Below, one piece after another: positions 1 through 6,323 of a stretch of DNA of 6,777 nt. A program made the position numbers and the translations under genes. The stretch is from JBDKTH01 sp964558295 (GTDB lineage: Bacteria; Planctomycetota; Planctomycetia; Pirellulales; Thermoguttaceae). The notes beneath the pieces were generated by a model. It was not told the origin of the DNA. It made no database searches and saw only the letters and a program-made list of their open reading frames with translations. The stretch lies in NCBI GenBank assembly GCA_964558295.1, contig CAZLDQ010000268.1, forward strand, positions 1-6,777, given 5' to 3'. The number at the start of each line of letters is the position of its first letter. Positions within the stretch are counted from its first letter, which is position 1.

Positions 1-1177
1 CATGGGTGGAAACACCAGTTACCAAAGCATGTCGATGGCCTATGGCCTGCGAGACCTGATCGAGCAGCGCATCGATCCGGAAAGCTGGTATGATCTCTAT
101 CCGGATACCGCCTTGGGTACGATCACGATCTTCCCCCAGGAAAGCCCCAAGAAACTGGCGATCTATCAGACGCCGGAAGTGCACAAGCGAATCGAGATTC
201 TGCTGGACGAACTCCGCAAGGCTCTGGGGCATCAGGTTTCCATTGAAGCCAGATTCCTCGCGGTTACCGAGAATTTCCTCGAAGATATCGGATTGGACGT
301 GGATTTCAGTTATAACTTTGGCGGTAAATGGGGTGTGGGGACCTTCAACCAAGGTTCCTATGACGTAGCGGCTCCAAGCATCGCCTCGGGGGTCACCGGA
401 AACTTGGGCAACATTACGAGCCAGAATCCCGGGATGGGCGTCACCGGCGGGTACGGCTCGGTTCTCGATGACTTGCAGGTGGCCTTCCTGCTGAGGGCGA
501 CCCAGGCCAGGACCGATTCAAAGTCCCTGGCGGCGCCGAAACTGACGGTTCTCAGCGGTGAGTCCGCCTCGTTCAGTCTGCAGAGCATGGTGTCCTACGC
601 ATTGCCTCCGACGGAGACGCAGGGCGTGTTCCAGGGCACCTCCGGTACCGGGACCACCGGGCTTTCCGGCACTTATCAGAACGTCAATTTCCTGCCGGTG
701 GGTAGCACGCTGAGTATTACACCCACGATTTCCAAGGACAAGAAGTACGTCCTCCTGAATATTGTGACGAACCAGACAGACCTGCTGGGATTCGCCCGGC
801 ACGCGATCGAGCAGGAGAACGACGACGATGACGACACCAGCGACGACAGCGGCGACGACTCCAACGACGTAGTCACGACGCACGTGAGCGTTCCCGAGCT
901 GGAACAGGCCACCGTGATGACGCGAGTGAGTGTGCCGGACCGCGGGACCCTCCTGCTGGGCGGTCACAAACTGGCGGTTCAGGTCGAGAAGGAGGCCGGT
1001 GTCCCGATTCTCAGCAAGATCCCGATTCTCGGACGTCTGTTCTCCAATCGCAGCAGCGTCCGCGACCAGAAGGTCCTGCTGATCCTTGTCAAGCCGACGA
1101 TCATTCTGCAGGAGGAAACCGAGCAGGAAGCGATCGCGGCGATGGAGGAACCGGTTCTCAGCGGATTGCGGCGGTAA
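1..1177 (+). CDS. Type II/III secretion system secretin (GspD/PilQ-like), 5' partial
   Basis: This is the C-terminal part of an outer-membrane secretin, the multimeric gated channel of type II secretion and related machines. The frame is open to the left edge, so the ATG at 2 is probably internal. Numbering from that Met, residues 10-78 look like a periplasmic N-domain (DLIEQRIDPESW, then a TPEVHKRIEILLDELR helix). The secretin core starts near V79 (VSIEARFLAV). Core hallmarks are AAPKLTVLSGESASF, VPDRGTLLLGG (311-321; most relatives have a Gly or Asp-Gly where Arg314 stands) and the family signature VPILSKIPILGRLF (334-347). The frame ends in TAA, about 30 residues after the last predicted beta strand (LLILVKPTIIL). 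An acidic insert (274-289) interrupts the core. Whether it serves type II secretion, a pilus or another system cannot be told without the upstream genes. The secretin family call is firm; the subtype is open. Confidence 0.9.
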   Translation, partial: MGGNTSYQSMSMAYGLRDLIEQRIDPESWYDLYPDTALGTITIFPQESPKKLAIYQTPEVHKRIEILLDELRKALGHQVSIEARFLAVTENFLEDIGLDVDFSYNFGGKWGVGTFNQGSYDVAAPSIASGVTGNLGNITSQNPGMGVTGGYGSVLDDLQVAFLLRATQARTDSKSLAAPKLTVLSGESASFSLQSMVSYALPPTETQGVFQGTSGTGTTGLSGTYQNVNFLPVGSTLSITPTISKDKKYVLLNIVTNQTDLLGFARHAIEQENDDDDDTSDDSGDDSNDVVTTHVSVPELEQATVMTRVSVPDRGTLLLGGHKLAVQVEKEAGVPILSKIPILGRLFSNRSSVRDQKVLLILVKPTIILQEETEQEAIAAMEEPVLSGLRR

Positions 1178-1274
1178 GTTCAGTGTCGACGCGGATTTGA
1201 CGATAGTCTGCACGCGAGGGGTACTCTATACAGTCAGTGTACGGACTTGGGCATAGTTGAACGGAAGTAGCCAT
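1178..1274 (+). promoter_or_regulatory. Intergenic spacer with weak promoter-like elements
   Basis: This 97-nt spacer lies between the secretin stop and the protease start. I see no stem-loop followed by a T-run, so read-through from the secretin gene is possible. A TTGACG at 1197-1202 resembles a sigma-70 -35 box. The best -10-like string after it, TACTCT at 1222-1227, sits 19 nt away, longer than the ideal 17; TATACA at 1227-1232 is too far. This is a weak call, and promoters in this lineage are poorly defined, so treat it only as the place where a promoter would be expected if the protease gene has its own. Confidence 0.2.
1263..1267 (+). promoter_or_regulatory. Shine-Dalgarno-like GGAAG selecting ATG 1275
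   Basis: GGAAG lies 7 nt before ATG 1275. An in-frame TTG at 1257 would add six residues but has no comparable purine tract at proper spacing, and it would bury this site inside the coding region. Starting at ATG 1275 also gives a normal signal peptide. Confidence 0.5.
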
Positions 1275-4200
1275 ATGACAGAGCAGATTCAGGAGCGACC
1301 GAGCGCCTGGCGACTGATGATCAGCTCCGTGCTGATCGTCTGCGTGCAGATGGGCTTGGCAGCGGCGAGCGAACTCTCCCTTTTCTCTTTCTCGGACATC
1401 GTCTTTGAACAGCAGGGCGTAGTTTCCCCCGGGAGTGATGCCTTGCTCGTTCGTTTTGGGGACTTGGATGCCCCGTCCGCGGCTGCTCCCGACTTGATCG
1501 GTCCTTTGACCACGCGGGCCCGCAGGTCGGTGATCTCCCAGAGTCTGGTCCCGGGCGCCGAGGTGGCGGGCCAGTACGACGATGTGGTTCCCGGTCTGAC
1601 CCTTGTCAAGTTGCCTAAGGGCACCTCGACCGTCGAGGCGGTGATGAGATTCGCCGCCTCTCCGAATGTGCTCTATGCCGAGCCAAACTATCGATACCAA
1701 CTCAGCCGAACGCCCAATGATCCTCGTTTCAAGGATCAATGGGCCCTGGACAACACCGGTCAAGAAGGGGGGATCGTGGACGCCGATATCGATGCCCCCG
1801 AGGCTTGGGACATCACCACCGGCAACAAGGATCTGCTCGTTGCAGTGCTGGATACCGGCATCGACGCGACCCATCCCGACCTCAAGAACATCTGGTCGAA
1901 TCGAAGGGAAGCCTCCGGTAAGCAAGGCGAAGACGACGACGGCAATGGTTACATTGATGACGTTTCGGGTTTCAACTTCCTGGGCAACAACGCCAACGTG
2001 GCCGACGACGTCTATCACGGCACCTACGTCGCGGGCATTATCGGCGCTTCCTCGAATAACGGCGTCGGCATCGCCGGCGTTTCCTGGAACGTCAGCCTGA
2101 TGATCTGCAAAGTCGCCAACCGGGACGGTGTGAACTTGGATGCCGCGGTGGCGGCCGTCCAGTACGCCACCGCCATGGGCGCCAAGATCATCAACGCCTC
2201 TTGGGGGGGGCCTCAATACAGCCAGAGCTTGTATGATGCGATCGCGGCGGCCGGAAGGAAGGGCGTTCTGGTCGTCGCCGCCGCGGGCAATGGCGGGATC
2301 AACACCGACAACACGCCGATCTATCCGGCTTGCTATCCCTTGTACAACGTGATCTCGGTCATGGCGACCAACAATCGTGACCAGATGGCCACGACGTCCA
2401 ATTACGGCGTACGCTCAGTGGATTTGGCCGAGCCGGGCGAAGGGGTGCTCAGCACCATGCCGACCAAGGCGACCGACGCGATGACCGCCGCCGGTTTGAC
2501 CGCCGAATATGGCACACTCTCCGGCACTTCAGTCGCGGCGCCCCACGTCAGCGGAGCCGCAGCGCTTCTGTGGACCAAGTACCCTGCGCTGTCGCACCAC
2601 CAGGTCAAGCAGGTCTTGATGCAGACGACCGATAAGGTCGTCCCCGGCCTGTGCCAGTCGCATGGACGGCTCAACGTGGCCAAAGCTCTGGCGGCCGTGC
2701 CCGGTGGGACCTTGGGTAGGGTTATCAACACCCGAAAAGACCCCACCAACCCGGACAACTATTATTACTCGATCCAGGAGGCCATCGACGACGCCAACGA
2801 CGGCGACACCTTGATCGCCGAAGGTCGCAGGACCGGAAACACCCTCTTTCTCGAACTGATCGACTTCAAGGGCAAGGCGATCACGTTGCGAAGCGGCGCC
2901 ATCACCAACCCTTCAGACCCCAATCTGTATCCCCACAGCGCGATCCTCTTCGGTCTGGCCAAGCAGGGTTCTATCGTGACTTTCGCCCATGGCGAGGGCC
3001 GCGACTCGGTCCTCAAAGGTTTCACGATCGGCTGGGGCGTTGCTGAAAACGGAGGCGGTATCCGCATTGAGAACGCTTCGCCCACAATCACCGACTGCAT
3101 CATCGCCAACAACCACGCGCGGTCTTTCGGCGGCGGCATCGACTGTCTGGGCGGCTCGCCTCTGATCCGCAACTGCGTCATCAGCGACAACGTGGTGTTC
3201 GACGCCGCGGGTGTCGGCGGTGGTCTGAACATCGAAGAGGCTACGCCAACGATCATCGACTGCGTCATCCGCAACAACCGGTCCATGAGCGCCGGCGGCG
3301 GCCTGGCGATGTACAACGCTTCCGCTTCGATCGGCAACTGCTTCTTCCTGAACAACTCGGCCGTGGGCGGCGGCGGCCAAATCGATCTGGTCGCCTCCTC
3401 GCCGACGATCACCCACTGCACGATCGTTGTGGACGATACCACGCCCTCGCGGGACGGCGGCATCTGGGCCTTCGACGGCTCCAATCCGACGATCACCAAC
3501 TGTATTCTGTGGGGTAATGGCGACGACCTGTTCGGTTGCACCGCCACGTACTCCTGCATCGAGGACACCGAGGACGGCGGCGACGGCAACTTCCACGCCC
3601 ATCCGATGTTCACTCAGGGCCCCGATGGGGTCTACTACTTGAGCCAGACGGCCGCCGGACAGCTTGGCGACAGTCCTTGCGTCGATGCCGGTACGTCGGA
3701 TATCGACGGGTCCCTGGCGGCGCAGATGGCGCAGATGACCACACGCACCGATGGCGTCGCAGACGCCGGAAAGCTCGACGTGGGCGCGCATTACGTGGCC
3801 GCGCCCGCGGTCTATTATCCGCTGATCGTCACCGTGATTGACGCGGCCGGCAATCCCGTGGATCCCAATGTCGCCGGTGGCACGGTTACTCCGAACAACG
3901 GTTCGTTCCGACGATTCGAAGTGGTTACGATCAAGGCTCAGCCCAAGGAGGGCTGGAGGATCAAACGGTGGGTCGGCACGGCGGACGACACGACGAAGAA
4001 TCTGAGCCAAACGTTTGTGGTTCACGGGCCCGTCGCCATTCAGGTGGAGTTCGAAGAGATCCCGTTGTACCGTCTGATCACGCGTGTCCAGGGTCAATAC
4101 CCGGTTGCCGGTAGCACGGACACCTGTAGGATCCAACCGGAACACCGTAGAGGCGAGCTCTATCGCGAAGGCCAGATTGTCACCGTCACCGCGATCCCGG

Positions 4201-6281
4201 TCGGCCCGTACATCATTGATCGGTGGAAGGGAACCGACAACGACGCCAGCTGGGCTCTGACCAACACCGTGACGATGACTTCTGACAAGGAAGTGACGGT
4301 CAGCTTCACGCTGCCGCGGACTCTTGAGGTTCCCGGCCAATTCCCCAGCATCGCGCAGGCGATCGCGGCGGCGCGGACCCACGGCGATACGATCATTGTC
4401 AAACGCGGCACCTACCGTCTGAACGGCACGCTCGATTTCGACGGCAAAGCGATCACTTTGACCAGCGATAACCCGGACGACCCGGCCTGCGTGGCCACGA
4501 CCGTTCTCGATTGCCAGGGCCAGGGACGCGCCTTCAAATTCCAGAAGGGCGAGGGACCCGATTCGGTCATCGACGGCTTCACCATCCAAAACGGAAACGG
4601 CCATGAGTGGGGCACCCGTGCTCCCACCGGCGATACCGGAGATTCCGGCGCCGACGCTCTCGGCGGCGCGATTGCCTGCTTCAACGGAAGCAGCCCGACC
4701 CTATCGAACCTGATCATTCGCAATTGCACCGCCATCGGTTTCAACGGTGCCCCAGGTACGTTTGTACATCCGGCCCAACCGGATCACCCGGCACCCCCGG
4801 ACCCGGCGGATCCGCCTGCTGCTTTGGACCCTCCGGCCGCTCCGGATGAGGCGGCGGATCCAAACGCCAACGGAACGCCCGGCGAGCCCGGTGCGCCCGG
4901 CGCCGACGGTGCGCCCGGTGCCGACGGTGCGCCCGGCGCCCCCGGTTACAACGGTGGTAAAGGCGGTCAAGGCTACGGCGGCGCATTCTATTTTGATGCC
5001 AACAGTGTTCCGACAATTCTGCATTGCACGATTATTGATTGCAGCGCCGCCGGCGGCAACGGCGGGGCCGGCGGCAACGGCCAGGCCGGTCAGAACGGCC
5101 AGGCCGGTCAAAACGGCCAAGCCGGCCAAGATGGTCAAGACGGCGGCGACGGAGTCGGAGATGGCACTCAAGGCGCCGGCGGGGCCGGTGGCAACGGTGG
5201 TGCCGGTGGTAATGGTGGCGCCGGTGGCGCCGGCGGGGCTGGCGGCAACGGCGGCGATGGCGGTGACGCGCTCGGCGGCGCGATGTATTTCGGTCCCAAC
5301 TGCAAGCCGATCATCAAATATTGTACGATTCAGAACACCACAGTCCGACAAGGCCTCGGTGCTGCTGGCGGTGCCGGCGGTGCCGGTGGCGCCGGTGGTA
5401 ACGCCGGTACGGGTGGTGCCGGTGGTGCCGGCGGTGCTGGCGAGCCGGACGGTGCGCCGGGAGCCGATGGCCCCGATGGCACCAGCGGTGCCGGCGGCCC
5501 CGGCGGTGCTGGCGGCAACACAGGCCGCAACGGAACCATGGCTTGGGGTGGCGCCATCTTCTTTGGTGAAAACTGCCAGATTGAAATGTCCGACACGACC
5601 ATCAGTGGCTGCCAAGCCATCTCCGGCGGCGTGACGGTTGAATATGCCGGCGGCGCAGGCGGCCCCGGTGGCGTCGGCGGCGATGGCGCCGCAGGCGGCG
5701 TCGGCGGCAATGGCGGCAACGGTGCCCCCGCTGCCGATGGCGGTGCAGGCGGCGGTGACGCCGCGGCCGGGAGCGGCGGGTCCTATGTCCGCAGCACGAC
5801 CACCAGCTTCGGCGGTGCCGTCCTCTACAGCACCGGTTGCACTGTCAAGCTGACCAATTGTTCCCTGATTTCCAACTCGGCCCAGGTCGACAACGGCGGT
5901 GCGGAGTATTACTTCGACAATTGCGTGAGTGTCCTGGATCGTTGCACTTTCCGTAGCAATACCGCCGGCCGCGACGGCGGCGCCCAGGCGTTTGGTACCG
6001 CCTGTTCGCTCACGGCGGGTAATACCAGTTACCTGAACAACACCGCATCCGGCGACGGCGGCGGCATCTATCTCTGGTACGGCTGCGACCTCGACGTGAA
6101 CAATTCGCCCTTCACGCACAACCAAGCCGCCAGCCATGCCAGCGGTCTGGGCGGCGCCATCTACGGCGGCGGCATCTTCGACGACGACGCGAAGGAGTTC
6201 TTCAATGGCGGTTCGATCCGCGTGAACAAAAGCCGCTTCGAGACCCACGTCGCGGCCGTCGGGGCCGGCAAGTACTGGTAG
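1275..6281 (+). CDS. Secreted S8 (subtilisin-like) serine peptidase fused to two parallel beta-helices with Gly-rich inserts; apparent early stop
   Basis: This frame encodes 1668 residues of an exported serine endopeptidase with long extracellular repeat domains. Residues 1-32 form a signal peptide (Arg13, then hydrophobic LMISSVLIVCVQMGLAAAS; cleavage likely near 31-32). A propeptide follows, ending near the typical VLYAEPNY and DPRFKDQWALDNTGQ. The S8 domain spans about 150-485 with Asp193 (VAVLDTGID), His248 (HGTYVAGI), oxyanion Asn339 (AAAGNGG) and Ser419 (GTSVAAPHV), so the catalytic set is complete. A first beta-helix (about 496-845) has six aligned coils of the type GGG-x-SPTITDCIIxNN and ends in a GDSPCVDAG motif. 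Two InlB-like B repeats (about 847-928 and 929-1014) precede a second helix from about 1016, opening with FPSIAQAIAAA and FDGKAITLTS. Early coils of this helix carry collagen-like and GGA/GGN blocks. The frame stops at TAG 6279, in mid-coil and 32 nt before an assembly gap; matching coils resume after the gap. It may act as a surface protease or adhesin; the substrate is unknown. Confidence 0.88.
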   Translation: MTEQIQERPSAWRLMISSVLIVCVQMGLAAASELSLFSFSDIVFEQQGVVSPGSDALLVRFGDLDAPSAAAPDLIGPLTTRARRSVISQSLVPGAEVAGQYDDVVPGLTLVKLPKGTSTVEAVMRFAASPNVLYAEPNYRYQLSRTPNDPRFKDQWALDNTGQEGGIVDADIDAPEAWDITTGNKDLLVAVLDTGIDATHPDLKNIWSNRREASGKQGEDDDGNGYIDDVSGFNFLGNNANVADDVYHGTYVAGIIGASSNNGVGIAGVSWNVSLMICKVANRDGVNLDAAVAAVQYATAMGAKIINASWGGPQYSQSLYDAIAAAGRKGVLVVAAAGNGGINTDNTPIYPACYPLYNVISVMATNNRDQMATTSNYGVRSVDLAEPGEGVLSTMPTKATDAMTAAGLTAEYGTLSGTSVAAPHVSGAAALLWTKYPALSHHQVKQVLMQTTDKVVPGLCQSHGRLNVAKALAAVPGGTLGRVINTRKDPTNPDNYYYSIQEAIDDANDGDTLIAEGRRTGNTLFLELIDFKGKAITLRSGAITNPSDPNLYPHSAILFGLAKQGSIVTFAHGEGRDSVLKGFTIGWGVAENGGGIRIENASPTITDCIIANNHARSFGGGIDCLGGSPLIRNCVISDNVVFDAAGVGGGLNIEEATPTIIDCVIRNNRSMSAGGGLAMYNASASIGNCFFLNNSAVGGGGQIDLVASSPTITHCTIVVDDTTPSRDGGIWAFDGSNPTITNCILWGNGDDLFGCTATYSCIEDTEDGGDGNFHAHPMFTQGPDGVYYLSQTAAGQLGDSPCVDAGTSDIDGSLAAQMAQMTTRTDGVADAGKLDVGAHYVAAPAVYYPLIVTVIDAAGNPVDPNVAGGTVTPNNGSFRRFEVVTIKAQPKEGWRIKRWVGTADDTTKNLSQTFVVHGPVAIQVEFEEIPLYRLITRVQGQYPVAGSTDTCRIQPEHRRGELYREGQIVTVTAIPVGPYIIDRWKGTDNDASWALTNTVTMTSDKEVTVSFTLPRTLEVPGQFPSIAQAIAAARTHGDTIIVKRGTYRLNGTLDFDGKAITLTSDNPDDPACVATTVLDCQGQGRAFKFQKGEGPDSVIDGFTIQNGNGHEWGTRAPTGDTGDSGADALGGAIACFNGSSPTLSNLIIRNCTAIGFNGAPGTFVHPAQPDHPAPPDPADPPAALDPPAAPDEAADPNANGTPGEPGAPGADGAPGADGAPGAPGYNGGKGGQGYGGAFYFDANSVPTILHCTIIDCSAAGGNGGAGGNGQAGQNGQAGQNGQAGQDGQDGGDGVGDGTQGAGGAGGNGGAGGNGGAGGAGGAGGNGGDGGDALGGAMYFGPNCKPIIKYCTIQNTTVRQGLGAAGGAGGAGGAGGNAGTGGAGGAGGAGEPDGAPGADGPDGTSGAGGPGGAGGNTGRNGTMAWGGAIFFGENCQIEMSDTTISGCQAISGGVTVEYAGGAGGPGGVGGDGAAGGVGGNGGNGAPAADGGAGGGDAAAGSGGSYVRSTTTSFGGAVLYSTGCTVKLTNCSLISNSAQVDNGGAEYYFDNCVSVLDRCTFRSNTAGRDGGAQAFGTACSLTAGNTSYLNNTASGDGGGIYLWYGCDLDVNNSPFTHNQAASHASGLGGAIYGGGIFDDDAKEFFNGGSIRVNKSRFETHVAAVGAGKYW
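3051..3524 (+). repeat. First beta-helix coil array (six protein-level repeats with aligned Cys)
   Basis: Six successive coils start with a Gly-Gly(-Gly) turn at 3051, 3129, 3216, 3294, 3369 and 3456. They follow the pattern GGG-[IL]-x5-[ST]P-T-I-x-x-C-x-I-x-N-N. Coil length is 25-29 residues. The Cys at the same place in every coil falls at residues 608, 634, 663, 689, 715 and 743, which predicts an internal Cys ladder. The repeats are divergent at DNA level, so they are old and kept by structure. The family is the right-handed parallel beta-helix (pectate-lyase-like PbH1 repeats), often used for binding carbohydrate or surfaces. Confidence 0.8.
3813..4316 (+). repeat. Tandem pair of InlB-like B-repeat domains
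   Basis: Two consecutive segments of about 80 residues share one layout. Each has a strand with a Gly or Val-Ala-Gly turn (GGTVTPNNGSF; PVAGSTDTCRIQP), then EVVTIKAQP or QIVTVTAIP, then a Trp motif (GWRIKRWVGT; YIIDRWKGT), and a final xVTVxF-type strand (AIQVEFEE; EVTVSFTLP). This is the pattern of divergent InlB B-repeat modules, small beta-grasp-like spacers common in bacterial surface proteins. Here they separate the two beta-helices and probably act as a stiff linker or binding module. The two copies are clearly divergent in sequence. Confidence 0.7.
4746..4970 (+). repeat. Gly-rich insert 1: Pro/Ala/Asp stretch plus collagen-like G-X-Y tract
   Basis: This insert of 75 residues lies between coil cores ending NCTAIGFN and starting GYGGAFYF. 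Positions 4758-4871 encode a Pro/Ala/Asp-rich stretch, and 4872-4946 encode eight clean G-X-Y triplets (GTP GEP GAP GAD GAP GAD GAP GAP). Within these, an 18-nt unit GGTGCGCCCGGCGCCGAC occurs three times at 4890-4943, with the third copy diverging at its end. Eight triplets are short for a stable collagen triple helix. The Pro/Ala/Asp part may be an out-of-frame relic of the same tract. Confidence 0.75.
5052..5267 (+). repeat. Gly-rich insert 2 (PGRS-like GGA/GGN with GQAGQN triplication)
   Basis: This insert of 72 residues consists of GGN/GGA motifs like those of mycobacterial PE_PGRS proteins, with a central tract in which the 18-nt unit GGCCAGGCCGGTCAGAAC (GQAGQN) repeats three times at 5079-5132; the last copy ends in GAT instead of AAC. 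Gly codons alternate between GGC, GGT and GGG outside the triplication, which suggests that the amino acids are kept by selection rather than by very recent duplication. It sits between coil cores IIDCSAA and ALGGAMYF. Confidence 0.8.
5352..5540 (+). repeat. Gly-rich insert 3 (GGA-type with a G-X-Y-like middle)
   Basis: This insert of 63 residues consists of GGAGGAGG-type motifs around a short collagen-like middle (GEPDGAPGADGPDG). It lies between the coil ending IQNTTVRQ and the next AWGGAIFF turn. It mixes the two low-complexity styles seen separately in inserts 1 and 2. Confidence 0.75.
5649..5780 (+). repeat. Gly-rich insert 4 (GGA/GGV/GGN type)
   Basis: This is the shortest of the four long inserts, 44 residues of GGAGGPGG and GGVGGNGG style ending GDAAAGSGG. 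It stands between ISGGVTVEYA and SYVRSTTTSFGGAVLY. The following coils have no insert. Confidence 0.75.
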
Positions 6282-6313
6282 GGCACCGAGACGGAGGTGC
6301 AGATCGGCGTCAG

Positions 6314-6323
6314 NNNNNNNNNN
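6314..6323. other. Assembly gap (10 N)
   Basis: Ten N bases interrupt the sequence, as in a scaffold join of unknown true size. Translation before the gap (frame of the protease, ignoring the TAG) and after it both read as beta-helix. They are out of phase with exactly 10 bases; a true gap of 2 modulo 3 would join them in frame. Confidence 0.97.

Larger units (their letters stand above)
4662..6170 (+). repeat. Second beta-helix coil array with Gly-rich insertions
   Basis: Coils begin with a (A/Y/W/F)GGA turn at 4662, 4977, 5274, 5547, 5811, 5895, 5976, 6057 and 6150. The first four spacings are 105, 99, 91 and 88 residues because each carries a Gly-rich insert. The next are 28, 27, 27 and 31 residues, the bare coil. 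Typical coil cores are GGAFYFDANSVPTILHCTIIDC, given here only as a pattern: GGA-x-x-F, then a strand, then CTI-x-x-C. The array continues past the TAG at 6279 and past the assembly gap. Confidence 0.75.

Noticed and set aside
1228..1242. TACA-N5-TGTA dyad as an operator
   Set aside because: Arms of four bases are expected often by chance and nothing else supports a regulator site.
1257..1274. TTG at 1257 as the protease start
   Set aside because: ATG 1275 has GGAAG at good spacing and starts a normal signal peptide. The six extra residues add nothing recognisable.
1178..1274. Terminator between the two genes
   Set aside because: I could find no GC-rich hairpin followed by a T-run in the spacer.
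2913..4604. Long minus-strand open frame (563 codons)
   Set aside because: It is opposite the first beta-helix and the B repeats, which show clear conserved motifs on the plus strand. The antisense translation is Arg/Asp/Val-rich with no recognisable domain, as expected of a high-GC shadow.
4890..5132. Short direct repeats as a CRISPR array
   Set aside because: The units are 18 nt, directly tandem without spacers, in frame, and encode G-X-Y or GQAGQN.
4747..5634. Plus-strand frame of 295 codons inside the protease gene
   Set aside because: It reads as monotonous Ala/Pro/Val/Arg, the shifted version of the Gly-rich repeat. It has no plausible start context and no domain.
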